From contig JAZSRA010000109.1 of NCBI GenBank assembly GCA_045538195.1, positions 1-39,366 of the forward strand: a stretch of DNA of 39,366 bases. Direction: 5' to 3'. Positions 23,703-31,240 of the stretch are shown here, piece after piece (the stretch's first letter is position 1; each line of letters opens with the position of its first letter). A program made the translations under genes and the position numbers. Source of the stretch: SVTX01 sp045538195 (GTDB taxonomy: Bacteria > Bacillota > Clostridia > Oscillospirales > CAG-272). The notes below the pieces were generated by a model, which worked only from the letters and a program-made list of their open reading frames with translations, searched no databases and was not told the origin of the DNA.

Positions 23703-26387
23703 TTATACAGTCACCTCCATTTGTTTTGCCATATCGATTAGCATCTTATCTGGTGCATATGCACCTGAACCTGTAATACGTATTAAACCTCTTCGCAACA
23801 AATCAGAAACAATCTTAGATGCCTCAAGAGAATCAATACCTAATACTTCTCGTACTTGAGTACCTCTAAACATATTGGAAGATAGAAGTACTTTCAAAGC
23901 AGGATGCATTACGCATAACGAGCGTACAAAGTCATTATTCTCTTTCTTGTTCTTTTGTGCTTTTTTGTACTCATTGATGTAACCTTTATAGTCCATAGAA
24001 GGCTTATCATAAGTTACGCGTAACATCTCACTTGCAAATTGTACGTGCTTAGGAAGTACGTAAAGCTTTCCTTCTTTAATGCTTCCGCACAATACAGCCG
24101 TTGCACAAGAAATACGTAAAAGCTTTTCGTGAACAGCTACGCCTACTACTAAGGGCCCTCCGCCATAATCATCGTCCAATTCCTCTACGCGTTGCGTAAT
24201 AGCCTTTTTAGTTTCTTCCGAAATAATTACATTATCGGATTCTACGGACCAGGCAAAATTGACCAAAGCTTTCCACTGCTCCGTAGGTATATTAGACGTC
24301 TCAGGTAATCCTTTGAGTCTGCCTACGTCTTCTCGAGCAGCTGTAAGCACTAAATCAAAACGTGCTTGGTCCTCGACCACGGGAATGAACTCTTGAAATG
24401 CTCCATATCCTTTCCAGTAAAAATCTTCAAGATTTCTACCAGAACGTGGGTTACTAAACCAGAGTAATCGAGTACGAGCTTTAGCTTCACCTTTAGCAAT
24501 TTTATTGATAGTTATTGCACCGCTGGAACGAGTTGCAGACAGCTCTTTAACGTCTTCAACCTCTAATCCAGATGCCTCATCAATAATAAGTAATCCCTTA
24601 TCGTTCATAGGAATTGCTCCCCATGTAATTACCCAGCTATCGCCGAAGCGTTGTACACCTCCGATAACACCCGTTCTACGAGCATTCTCACCGTTGATAT
24701 ATGCGCCCTTGTTAAGTACCTTAACGAAGCGTTGCGCCATCTGAGACTTACCTGTACGCGTATCGCCAATACACATAGTGTCCAGCCAACCTTTAAGCTT
24801 ACCGCCCTTCCAGTTGATTTCTGTAACACTTAAATATGTAAGAGCAATTGCCGCAAATAAGTCCGGACGCCCTTCAATACCTAATTTAGGTGCCCATATG
24901 GTATAGTGCTTGTTTATAAGGTCCATAAAGGAATCACAATCAGATGCCAAAGCACTAAAGTATTGAGCATCTGTATTGAATGTTTCGTCCAAGTCGTTGG
25001 ACACTGGTTGCGCATTTCTAATTACATAGTAGTTCTGTTGAGTTCGTGGGTCTGTAACTCTGCAAGATTCAAAATTATATCGTGATGTGGGTAAGAGTCT
25101 TCCTTCTTCATATAAGTACATTCCGTAGCGATGATCGAACGTAGAATCTTCAAGGCCTTCTACAAACGATGCAGTTTCCTGAAACAGAATCTTTTGAATG
25201 TTCGTATACTCTGACGGCTCTGACACAATAGATTTACAACCAAATATCTTACGTAGATAAGCGTCTTGTGCGGCGTCTGAAGAATCAACAAACTGTAAAA
25301 GCTGTCTCGGGTCAACCTCGATGTCAATAGGCGTTTTACTCATACCTACTGCACAAGGTTTAGTACAATGCACATCTCGGCAAAGAACTTTAAGCTTGCA
25401 CGGAACTGTATATGTTTTAGGATCTGTACCCACTACAGACATATTTTCCAACCGTACCCACGAATTTAGGTTCTCAACGTATTCCGACCTATTAAGACTT
25501 ACCTGTGTTACATCAGTATCCTCGGGCTTTTCATAGTTGTTAACAACCATTTCATAGTCCTTGACATTTGCGTCATGATACCTCTGCCAATAATCAGAGA
25601 AATCTTTTAGGGGCAGCTGAATAAGATGAATCTCTTTTACAATAGGTTTCAATAACTGTATATATTGCTTAGTTGTACGACTTCCCGTAGCGTCTGTATC
25701 CAACATCAGCCAGACAATCTTATCCTGGAATAAGGCCAGCTCTTCTGTGGGAATGTTACTACCTGCCGTACACGTTACAGCATTTAGACCTTGCGAACGG
25801 GCTGCTAAACAGTCCTTCTCACCTTCTACAATGTATATCTCTTCCTGCTCTTCGTTAAAGGCCTCATATGGAAAATATCTCTTATCGCCCAGCCCTCTTA
25901 TTTGAATGACTTTAGCGTTATTACTACCTACAACACGTCTATGCGGAGGTAAATACTTTCGTATATTTATTACCTTGCCCGTACGACTTCTAATAGGAAT
26001 TGTAATACGAATATCTTCAAGGCCTAACTGATACTTCTTAATAGTTTCATCCGTGATGCCAAAATCGTGAAGTACTTCAATCTCCTTCGGCTTATCCAAA
26101 AGTTTCTTATGGTAAGCTTCAATCTGTTCTTCTGAGGGGAAAGGAAGTGTTCCTTTTTTATCCATAAAAGAGAAAGCATATTCCGCAGTTTTCTTATCGA
26201 CATCATAGAACATTTCCAAGAATTTAATCTCTTTGCCCCCTGTTGCACATCCGTGACAATACCATTCATTGGTCTCAGTGTTTACAGTAAAGGATGCATT
26301 AGTATCTGCATGAAAAGGACAGATAGCATACTCTTGTGAACCACTACGTTTAGAGGCGTCAAATCTTACAAAATGTTCGTAAAACAA
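23703..26387 (-). CDS. Primase-helicase: CHC2 zinc finger, TOPRIM and MCM-like AAA+ fusion
   Basis: Start is TTG at 26387, 9 nt after GGAGG; 894 residues. Order: CHC2-type finger (C23, H26, C44, C47), DnaG-like region, TOPRIM (I-V-E-G-E-K-D 186-192; L-M-L-D-T-D-A-T-G 227-235), then a region with four Cys (330, 336, 341, 345) that could be a second zinc site. The AAA+ module follows: G-D-T-R-T-G-K-S-Q (541-549, Walker A), G-L-L-I-I-D-E-A-S-G-L (598-608, Walker B), A-I-T-I-N-K-I-A-K-G-E-A-K-A-R (624-638) and W-F-S-N-P-R-S-G-R (643-651, sensor 1). The last blocks match MCM helicases rather than DnaB. A C-terminal winged helix (about 835-890) completes the MCM-style layout. It would prime and unwind at the phage fork. 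Confidence 0.85.
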   Translation of the reverse strand: MFYEHFVRFDASKRSGSQEYAICPFHADTNASFTVNTETNEWYCHGCATGGKEIKFLEMFYDVDKKTAEYAFSFMDKKGTLPFPSEEQIEAYHKKLLDKPKEIEVLHDFGITDETIKKYQLGLEDIRITIPIRSRTGKVINIRKYLPPHRRVVGSNNAKVIQIRGLGDKRYFPYEAFNEEQEEIYIVEGEKDCLAARSQGLNAVTCTAGSNIPTEELALFQDKIVWLMLDTDATGSRTTKQYIQLLKPIVKEIHLIQLPLKDFSDYWQRYHDANVKDYEMVVNNYEKPEDTDVTQVSLNRSEYVENLNSWVRLENMSVVGTDPKTYTVPCKLKVLCRDVHCTKPCAVGMSKTPIDIEVDPRQLLQFVDSSDAAQDAYLRKIFGCKSIVSEPSEYTNIQKILFQETASFVEGLEDSTFDHRYGMYLYEEGRLLPTSRYNFESCRVTDPRTQQNYYVIRNAQPVSNDLDETFNTDAQYFSALASDCDSFMDLINKHYTIWAPKLGIEGRPDLFAAIALTYLSVTEINWKGGKLKGWLDTMCIGDTRTGKSQMAQRFVKVLNKGAYINGENARRTGVIGGVQRFGDSWVITWGAIPMNDKGLLIIDEASGLEVEDVKELSATRSSGAITINKIAKGEAKARTRLLWFSNPRSGRNLEDFYWKGYGAFQEFIPVVEDQARFDLVLTAAREDVGRLKGLPETSNIPTEQWKALVNFAWSVESDNVIISEETKKAITQRVEELDDDYGGGPLVVGVAVHEKLLRISCATAVLCGSIKEGKLYVLPKHVQFASEMLRVTYDKPSMDYKGYINEYKKAQKNKKENNDFVRSLCVMHPALKVLLSSNMFRGTQVREVLGIDSLEASKIVSDLLRRGLIRITGSGAYAPDKMLIDMAKQMEVTV

Positions 26388-26414
26388 AATTCTATACCTC
26401 CAAACAAATAATTA

Positions 26415-26447
26415 TAAGCGGTACGAGTCAGAGGCCCGTACCGCTTA
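26415..26447 (-). terminator. Hairpin after the DUF669-like gene
   Basis: TAAGCGGTACG (26415-26425) pairs with CGTACCGCTTA (26437-26447), an 11-bp stem with an 11-nt loop. The sequence after it on the minus strand is A/T-rich but has no clean T run. It is more likely an attenuator or mRNA end-protector between the abundant recombination/ssDNA genes and the primase-helicase than a full stop. Confidence 0.6.
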
Positions 26448-26454
26448 ATAGACC

Positions 26455-26808
26455 TTAGGCTGCGTAAATCTTCTTCATGCGATTTTTGATGTTACCGTCG
26501 TACTCTTCCTGAACGACCTTACCCTTGACAACCTGGCCAACGAGATCTTCAGGTTCGAAAGAAACATCTGCAGACGCGTCCATGCCGAGAGCGTTCAAAA
26601 GCTCCTGCATCTTCCAGAGGCAGTTAGCAGTAAGAACATAGTTCTCAAAGACGCCGGTCTTAGTTTCGATTTCCTCAAAAAGAATGAGGAGCATCGGGTT
26701 ACCAGAAGACGAAGTTTTCTCTTCGACCTTCTTCACTTCAAAGGTGTAAACACCTTCTGCGAGGGGTTCCCTGCTGGGAATAGAACTGAAATCCAAATTG
26801 ATAGACAT
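26455..26808 (-). CDS. DUF669-like single-strand-binding / recombination accessory protein
   Basis: I start at the ATG at 26808, 8 nt after AAGGAGG, giving 117 residues. The protein opens L-D-F-S-S-I-P and continues L-A-E-G-V-Y-T-F-E-V-K-K-V-E-E-K-T, then strands, and ends K-N-R-M-K-K-I-Y-A-A. That pattern fits the DUF669 family that usually sits beside phage recombinases and is proposed to bind ssDNA. Here it follows the Sak4-like ATPase gene directly. Codons are GC-richer than neighbouring genes, suggesting high expression. Confidence 0.75.
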   Translation of the reverse strand: MSINLDFSSIPSREPLAEGVYTFEVKKVEEKTSSSGNPMLLILFEEIETKTGVFENYVLTANCLWKMQELLNALGMDASADVSFEPEDLVGQVVKGKVVQEEYDGNIKNRMKKIYAA

Positions 26809-26867
26809 ATGTATGTCCTCCTTAGCGATGGCCGCCACCCAAAATTATATTCGTAAACGTCCAGGCG

Positions 26868-27617
26868 TTAACGACAAAAGATTTGTTTCGCAGTAGGATT
26901 CTTATATTCCTCACCAACACCAAAACGTGTCTTGGCAGGCCATCTACCTTTACTGCGAGTCGTAGCACAATAGTTGCCGGAAATATCTGTGTAGGTATGT
27001 ACAACCACATCGAAATAAGCAGGCATCTCTTGTACCATTTTACCATGAATTGCAGGTCCGCCATAAACTGTACCCGACAATTCATCTTTAGAGAGCGTTT
27101 CCTGCATCGTAAAGATTTGATTTACTTTGCAGTCTCTAAACGACTCAATGGACAGTTTATTTAAGTCCGTAAGCATACCCCAGTGCTGAATCTCAATATT
27201 CTTTCTGAAGTCCAGCTTACCGCCTCCTAAGCGATCTGCGTTCTTACGAACTTCCTGAAGCATGTACCACTGAATCTCTGACCAAGTATCCCAAATAATC
27301 CAATCGAATGGTTGAGTAATTTCGGTACCGAATTTCTGCGACCACAGCTTAGGGTCATTAGCTTCAATCAACTTGTAGGCCTCATTCAAGTCCCTAAACT
27401 GGTCAAAGCTTACTACTGTAATGTTGTCTAACACTCCACTACTCTGTAAATCCGGTGCATACTTTAGTGTCTTGATACCTTGGTCGATATCGATAATAAG
27501 CGTCTTACCTAAAGCACCTACGGTACCCATCAAATGTGTTTTACCGGTACCGCTTGCTCCATACACAAGAGCAAATACTTTCAAGTTGACCTTATCATTT
27601 AAGTCAATTACTTGCAC
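26868..27617 (-). CDS. Sak4-like RecA-fold ATPase (AAA_24)
   Basis: This 249-residue protein has G-A-S-G-T-G-K-T (20-27, Walker A), a strand with I-D-I-D and a later W-I-I-W-D-T-W Walker B-like segment. These features fit phage Sak4/AAA_24 proteins, short RecA-fold ATPases that promote strand annealing or exchange. It is the first gene after a consensus promoter (27643-27671), followed by the DUF669-like partner and downstream replication genes, so this promoter likely drives the replication operon. Confidence 0.85.
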   Translation of the reverse strand: MQVIDLNDKVNLKVFALVYGASGTGKTHLMGTVGALGKTLIIDIDQGIKTLKYAPDLQSSGVLDNITVVSFDQFRDLNEAYKLIEANDPKLWSQKFGTEITQPFDWIIWDTWSEIQWYMLQEVRKNADRLGGGKLDFRKNIEIQHWGMLTDLNKLSIESFRDCKVNQIFTMQETLSKDELSGTVYGGPAIHGKMVQEMPAYFDVVVHTYTDISGNYCATTRSKGRWPAKTRFGVGEEYKNPTAKQIFCR

Positions 27618-27642
27618 CTATATCACTTCCTTTCTCATTTAT

Positions 27643-27671
27643 ATTATAATACTTTTTTTTTATAAAAGCAA
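27643..27671 (-). promoter_or_regulatory. Promoter P-A, leftward (TTGCTT-17-TATAAT)
   Basis: On the minus strand the -35 TTGCTT (27666-27671) is separated by exactly 17 nt from the -10 TATAAT (27643-27648). Transcription would begin near 27636 and enter the Sak4-like gene. Immediately upstream lies AGAGTACTAAA (27671-27681), a motif repeated at two other early promoter regions. Confidence 0.88.
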
Positions 27672-27681
27672 GAGTACTAAA
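27671..27681 (+). promoter_or_regulatory. AGAGTACTAA motif, site 1
   Basis: AGAGTACTAAA abuts the -35 box of promoter P-A. The same 11-mer occurs on the minus strand at 33462-33472, and ten bases of it at 34030-34039. The core AGTACT is palindromic, as expected for a dimeric regulator. Candidate operator; inference from recurrence and placement. Confidence 0.5.
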
Positions 27682-27723
27682 ACAAATTGCAAAAATTATT
27701 TGTATCGTAAAATACTCAAGCTC

Positions 27724-27882
27724 TTACAATGCTGGAAATAAGTTCCAACCCAAAAGCCATATAGCCACACATATACGTACAAGCACAGCTGTAGCAAATA
27801 CACATATGGCAAGAAAGCACAGAAGCAATAACAAAGCGCCTATAAAGGTAATGACTTTATTTATTTTTGACTGCTTATTCAT
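27724..27882 (-). CDS. Small single-pass membrane protein
   Basis: This 52-residue protein has GGAGG 7 nt before its ATG, and the ATG overlaps the nuclease stop (ATGA). After M-N-K-Q-S-K-I-N-K come about 38 mostly hydrophobic residues (I-T-F-I-G-A-L-L-L-L-L-C-F-L-A and then V-F-A-T-A-V-L-V), one or two membrane helices with a positive N-terminal side. No family recognised. The strong start signal and operon overlap argue it is real. A role in membrane or superinfection control is only a guess. Confidence 0.75.
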   Translation of the reverse strand: MNKQSKINKVITFIGALLLLLCFLAICVFATAVLVRICVAIWLLGWNLFPAL

Positions 27883-28781
27883 GCATCTTCCTCCGTTCCA
27901 GAACGCTCTAATTTTTCGTCCAAATGATCGGTATCTCTTACCATCAGTTCTTCAGAAAACTCGTCCAAAACATCTTCCAGTACAGGCTCAGTGTACTTAT
28001 AAGTATCGCATACTTCCTTAAAGTCACACATACCGCACTTCATATACCCAGGTTCAGGATCCGGAATATATCCATCAACCTGACTCTGTACAATGCCGGA
28101 GCAGCTCATATAAAAGCCATCCATAAAGCGCTGAAGGTCTTTTTCCGTATAAGTACACGGAGTTCTCTTATGGTCAAAAGACCTCTGAACTTTTCGAACC
28201 TCATTGATGAAGATACCGCCCAAAGTATAGGGGCCATACTCTCCATCATGCTTAGACGCCCAATCCATGTTCAGCATATCGATATACTGCTTAAGAGCTA
28301 CAGTATATAGTCTGGGCTGTTCGTCTACTGCAGTATACAGAGGGTCTCTAAACCTTCCACAGCTCTTGTGTTCAAAGCCCCAAACAATGTTGTCTGCAGT
28401 TACTGCAATCATATCTATGGAACCGCAAAGTACAATTCCCTTCTCAGAGAACGGCGGAATCTCAAGCTCAAACTTATGCTCAATATCCAATACTTTGTAT
28501 TCCTCGAGATCGTTGCACAGCACATTATTGGCGTAGCCGGTTAACATGGCTGTCATGGTGCGGATTTCTGCCGGGTCTGAAAGCTCTCGAAGAGTTGTTT
28601 CAAGGGCCTTATCCAAATTGCCTGAGAGATATAGCGTGTGCAGGCCTTCGTGGAAGAGAGTGCCAAACGCAAGAGCAGGCTTAGGAGCTCGAGTACGTAA
28701 GTGCCACATATTACGACTACTAAACGCCCACTTACGTTTGCACTCTCTGAAGCTTTTTACTTCGGAAACATCTATACGCAT
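27879..28781 (-). CDS. Cas4/RecB-like PD-(D/E)XK nuclease with Fe-S cysteines
   Basis: This 300-residue nuclease has H45 (F-H-E-G), D123 (G-S-I-D) and E137-H-K139 (G-F-E-H-K), the PD-(D/E)XK metal site. A Cys set C14, C249, C252 and C258 (C-G-M-C-D-F-K-E-V-C) matches the 4Fe-4S cluster of Cas4/AddB-like exonucleases. It likely produces recombinogenic single strands for the Sak4-like protein encoded next in the same direction. The C-terminal 40 residues are acidic. It starts 2 nt after the 28784 gene. Confidence 0.9.
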   Translation of the reverse strand: MRIDVSEVKSFRECKRKWAFSSRNMWHLRTRAPKPALAFGTLFHEGLHTLYLSGNLDKALETTLRELSDPAEIRTMTAMLTGYANNVLCNDLEEYKVLDIEHKFELEIPPFSEKGIVLCGSIDMIAVTADNIVWGFEHKSCGRFRDPLYTAVDEQPRLYTVALKQYIDMLNMDWASKHDGEYGPYTLGGIFINEVRKVQRSFDHKRTPCTYTEKDLQRFMDGFYMSCSGIVQSQVDGYIPDPEPGYMKCGMCDFKEVCDTYKYTEPVLEDVLDEFSEELMVRDTDHLDEKLERSGTEEDA

Positions 28782-28783
28782 AT

Positions 28784-29200
28784 TTAGCCCTCCAATTCTT
28801 TAAGAGCTTCTAACAGCTTGGCCGCCTCAGGATCAGAGGCTGCGAGCATTTCGTACATCTTCTCCTTTTCAAATTTAGCCTTCTTCTGCTCTAATTGTTC
28901 ACGAAGCATCTTGGCACGCTTCTCGTCGGAAAGAGCTTTTTCATAAGCGTCCATATGTACGATATCTACAACGTACTTGGTGGCCTGATAAGCACTTACG
29001 GAAGCTCCTACAACAGTAACTACCTGAAAGCCATTAGAAGTATCAACGACTACACGATCTCCGATTTTGATTTCAGAGATAAGATTCTTAGGCACCTTAA
29101 AGGTGTACTTCTTTTGAGAATTAGTATATGCAGAACATCCCTGCACGCCGCAGTCAAACACACACTGCACATAATTATTAGGAAAATTGATTTGTACCAT
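28784..29200 (-). CDS. Unidentified protein: beta domain plus coiled coil
   Basis: This 138-residue protein carries an N-terminal beta-barrel-like half with Y-T-F-K-V-P and I-G-D-R-V-V-V-D-T-S-N-G-F-Q-V-V-T-V-V (about 31-65). A charged helix follows (A-K-M-L-R-E-Q-L-E-Q-K-K-A-K-F-E-K-E-K, about 95-115). I cannot name a family. The first half resembles small OB/PriA-like DNA-binding folds, not strongly enough to call. It starts next to the SleB-like stop and precedes the Cas4-like nuclease, so a role in DNA processing is plausible. Confidence 0.7.
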   Translation of the reverse strand: MVQINFPNNYVQCVFDCGVQGCSAYTNSQKKYTFKVPKNLISEIKIGDRVVVDTSNGFQVVTVVGASVSAYQATKYVVDIVHMDAYEKALSDEKRAKMLREQLEQKKAKFEKEKMYEMLAASDPEAAKLLEALKELEG

Positions 29201-29202
29201 TA

Positions 29203-29871
29203 TTAGTCCTCACTTTCTTTGATATCAAAAAACTTATGGTTACCTATAGTGGCTACATAATTCTGAGTTTCATGCCACTTACTTTCACAACGCTTAGGTG
29301 CGTAAAAGAAGATTACACGTGAATATATTGCACGCGCGCCATCATCAAACACTCTCGCAACCGCATCAGAAGCAATGCTGTACAAGGAAGCATATCTTGC
29401 CTCATCTGCTCCAGAACCATCCCAAGGAGCTGCATATCCTAATTTCTTACACAAGGATACAGGGTCTGTATTGTAATAAAGAGCTCCGTCGAGAATGCAC
29501 TGTGCAATAGCCATCTGTCCAATAACACTCTCTCCGCGTGCCTCCGCAAGAACTACCAACGTGATGTACTTGCGATCTATCTCAGAAAGTTCAAATGGGG
29601 GATTCCACTCTACCTTCTCTTCAGTCTGGCTTACAATCACCTCAGGTATCTTAACAGAGGTATCCTTAGAAGGATCTTGTGTTACGGGAGGTACTACAAT
29701 AACAACGCCGCTTGTATTTGAAGAGGTGTCATCTACGATAGGGAGTTCTGCATCTTTATTATTCGGAATCAGAGCTCCTATTAGAATCATTAGGCCGAGA
29801 ATACATATAAAAAGTATCTTCCCAAGATTCTTTAGGAGTACACGTCTCCATGAGATTTTGGAATAGTGCAT
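29203..29871 (-). CDS. Membrane-anchored SleB-like cell-wall hydrolase
   Basis: This 222-residue protein has an N-terminal membrane anchor (L-G-K-I-L-F-I-C-I-L-G-L-M-I-L-I-G-A-L, 16-34), a P/T/S-rich spacer (40-90), and a Hydrolase_2/SleB domain (V-V-L-A-E-A-R-G-E-S-V-I-G-Q-M-A-I-A-Q at 106-124, with E110 the likely acid). SleB is a spore-cortex lytic transglycosylase; phage versions cleave peptidoglycan. It lies in the early block, not the lysis cassette, so it may act on the wall early in infection. GAGGAGG 8-9 nt upstream fixes the start, which leaves a 113-bp overlap with the 29759-30100 gene. Confidence 0.85.
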   Translation of the reverse strand: MHYSKISWRRVLLKNLGKILFICILGLMILIGALIPNNKDAELPIVDDTSSNTSGVVIVVPPVTQDPSKDTSVKIPEVIVSQTEEKVEWNPPFELSEIDRKYITLVVLAEARGESVIGQMAIAQCILDGALYYNTDPVSLCKKLGYAAPWDGSGADEARYASLYSIASDAVARVFDDGARAIYSRVIFFYAPKRCESKWHETQNYVATIGNHKFFDIKESED

Positions 29872-30100
29872 CGTTATCTACCTCCTCTTCAAATATTGAC
29901 TTTAAGAGAGCTCTCTGATATTTGTTACCAGCAAAGAACTTCAGTCCCCAGTTGTCTTCTGACCACGTTGTGTGGTACAAAGAAAACATACTACGAAAAG
30001 TCTGTACAGCATGCAAAAGCTTTTCATATACGTCACGAGGAACAGTAACGACATCGTCATTGATATGCACATTTGCATTTACATCATTGTTATTTGCCAT
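29759..30100 (-). CDS. Unidentified 113-residue protein overlapping the SleB-like gene
   Basis: It begins M-A-N-N-N-D-V-N-A-N-V-H-I-N-D-D-V-V-T-V and contains a helical segment Y-E-K-L-L-H-A-V-Q-T-F-R-S-M-F, then an acidic C-terminus. AAAGGAA precedes the ATG by about 11 nt, after a hairpin-rich 122-bp leader. Its last 37 codons share bases, in another frame, with the SleB-like protein's membrane anchor, so the tail is S/D/N-rich. No family recognised. Confidence 0.65.
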   Translation of the reverse strand: MANNNDVNANVHINDDVVTVPRDVYEKLLHAVQTFRSMFSLYHTTWSEDNWGLKFFAGNKYQRALLKSIFEEEVDNDALFQNLMETCTPKESWEDTFYMYSRPNDSNRSSDSE

Positions 30101-30119
30101 AGCTATAGGTTCCTTTCCT

Positions 30120-30136
30120 GTCTTATATTTTAAGAC
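30120..30136 (-). promoter_or_regulatory. Leader hairpin before the 30100 gene
   Basis: GTCTTA (30120-30125 on the plus strand) and TAAGAC (30131-30136) form a 6-bp stem just before the ribosome site of the 30100 gene. Together with the larger structure at 30158-30213 it makes the intergenic leader strongly folded, so translation or processing may be controlled here. Confidence 0.45.
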
Positions 30137-30157
30137 TTTTTTTTTTTCAACTTATTT

Positions 30158-30213
30158 TTAATCCCCGAGGGATAAGTACTTGCGTACTTTGGGAAGTCTC
30201 CCCCGGGGATTAA
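30158..30213 (-). terminator. Composite hairpin between the 30223 and 30100 genes
   Basis: TTAATCCCCG (30158-30167) pairs with CGGGGATTAA (30204-30213), extended by about 4-5 more pairs. Inside is a perfect AAGTAC/GTACTT hairpin (30074-style spacing; bases 30174-30179 and 30184-30189) whose minus-strand loop is GCAA, a GNRA tetraloop. The minus-strand sequence after it is A-rich, not T-rich, so it is a poor terminator; an RNA processing or regulatory role is likely. Confidence 0.55.
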
Positions 30214-30222
30214 GTTTATGGA

Positions 30223-30861
30223 TTACTGAGCAGCTTCCTCAGCTACAGCCTCTTCGCCTGCCTGACGTGCTGCGAGCACTTCATCAAAGCGAGAAGGAGG
30301 AATGAGCTGGCTGTTAGCAGTCCAGTTAGCAAATACCTTAAGTTCGGTAGTGCCTTCTGCCTGCAGAACGATGTGAGTATCAGTCATGTACACGACTTCG
30401 AACACAACGCCCTTATCCTTCTTGGTAAGAACTTTCTGACCGAGCTCGATGTTGTACTTTCTCTTAGGCATCAAACCGTTAGAGCACTTAACGTACTTCT
30501 CCTCGTCAGAGAGTCTACGACCAGTTCTGCGATCTGCGGTTTTGAACTCTGCATCCTTCTCGATAGCAGCAGCAACCACATCTTCCATGGTCTGGCCCTC
30601 GTCAAGACGCTTCTCAACAAAGCGCTCAATGGCATCCCAGTTGTACACACGAGCGTCGTACACTTCGCCTTCTTTAGGCTGCTTTGCTACGCTGTAGATA
30701 CGAGTCGGGCTCACATCAAACACAGCGGCAATCGCCTTCAAAGAGGGATGCTCCGTAATCGCACCAGCTTCGATAGCAGCGTCAATAGCCGCCGTAAGCT
30801 GATTTACCTTTGCAGCCTCCATAGCTGCGCCTTCTTTAGTTACCATTTCCTTTTTAGACAT
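30223..30861 (-). CDS. DNA-binding-type early protein (HTH plus beta domain), paralogue 1
   Basis: I start at the ATG at 30861 (AAAGGGG upstream), 212 residues. A helix-turn-helix-like block H-P-S-L-K-A-I-A-A-V-F-D-V-S-P-T-R-I-Y-S-V-A (about 37-58) is followed by an adapter (V-Y-N-W-D-A-I-E-R-F-V) and a beta domain with V-Y-M-T-D-T-H-I-V-L-Q-A-E-G. The same layout recurs in the 32654-33136 product (L-R-K-I-A-L-A-V-D-V-S-Y; A-L-T-K-T-H-I-C-I-Q-A), so they are paralogues. It has its own strong promoter (30933-30961) and GC-rich, high-expression codons. An abundant early DNA-binding or chromatin-like role is inferred; family not recognised. Confidence 0.75.
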   Translation of the reverse strand: MSKKEMVTKEGAAMEAAKVNQLTAAIDAAIEAGAITEHPSLKAIAAVFDVSPTRIYSVAKQPKEGEVYDARVYNWDAIERFVEKRLDEGQTMEDVVAAAIEKDAEFKTADRRTGRRLSDEEKYVKCSNGLMPKRKYNIELGQKVLTKKDKGVVFEVVYMTDTHIVLQAEGTTELKVFANWTANSQLIPPSRFDEVLAARQAGEEAVAEEAAQ

Positions 30862-30932
30862 AATACAGTCCCCTTTCAATTTTTATTTTTTGGAATGGTG
30901 AAATATGAGATTTCTCTCTTCTTTCTAATAAT

Positions 30933-30961
30933 ATTATAACATACTTTCTTTAGAAAAGCAA
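30933..30961 (-). promoter_or_regulatory. Promoter P-B, leftward (TTGCTT-17-TATAAT)
   Basis: Minus-strand TTGCTT (30956-30961), 17 nt, then TATAAT (30933-30938). The predicted start near 30926 leaves a 65-nt leader before the 30861 ATG. The boxes are identical to those of promoters P-A, P-C and P-D. Confidence 0.9.
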
Positions 30962-31069
30962 CAGGTTTATTAAGGAATTTGCTGTTGACAACGGTTAATC
31001 CCTCTCCCGCAATCTGTTGCGCCTTCTAAAGCACACTGATCTGAATAGTCAGTATGTACTTACGGGATA

Positions 31070-31240
31070 TCATCTGGTAGCTGTACGAGAGTGCTTACCA
31101 GCTTTGCTCGGCTCACGGCACATACGAAAGTATATAGCCATTACCTGATTGTCAGACATATTGTCTACTTTAGCTTTCCACTTATCTCCAGGATAAGCTG
31201 TGCGCACAGTATCGCGCATTGCATCTACGGATAAACCCAT
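31070..31240 (-). CDS. Small conserved-type phage protein
   Basis: This 56-residue protein has AAAGGAGG 8 nt upstream, and its ATG shares one base with the previous stop (TAATG). It reads M-G-L-S-V-D-A-M-R-D-T-V-R-T-A-Y-P-G then K-W-K-A-K-V-D-N-M-S-D-N-Q-V-M-A-I-Y. That W-K-x-K-V-x-x-M-x-x-x-Q-V-x-A-I-Y pattern recurs in tiny ORFs of Firmicutes phages, from memory; function unknown. The 31000-31069 stretch that follows holds two short inverted repeats (CGCAA/TTGCG, ACTGA/TCAGT) and no gene. Confidence 0.75.
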   Translation of the reverse strand: MGLSVDAMRDTVRTAYPGDKWKAKVDNMSDNQVMAIYFRMCREPSKAGKHSRTATR

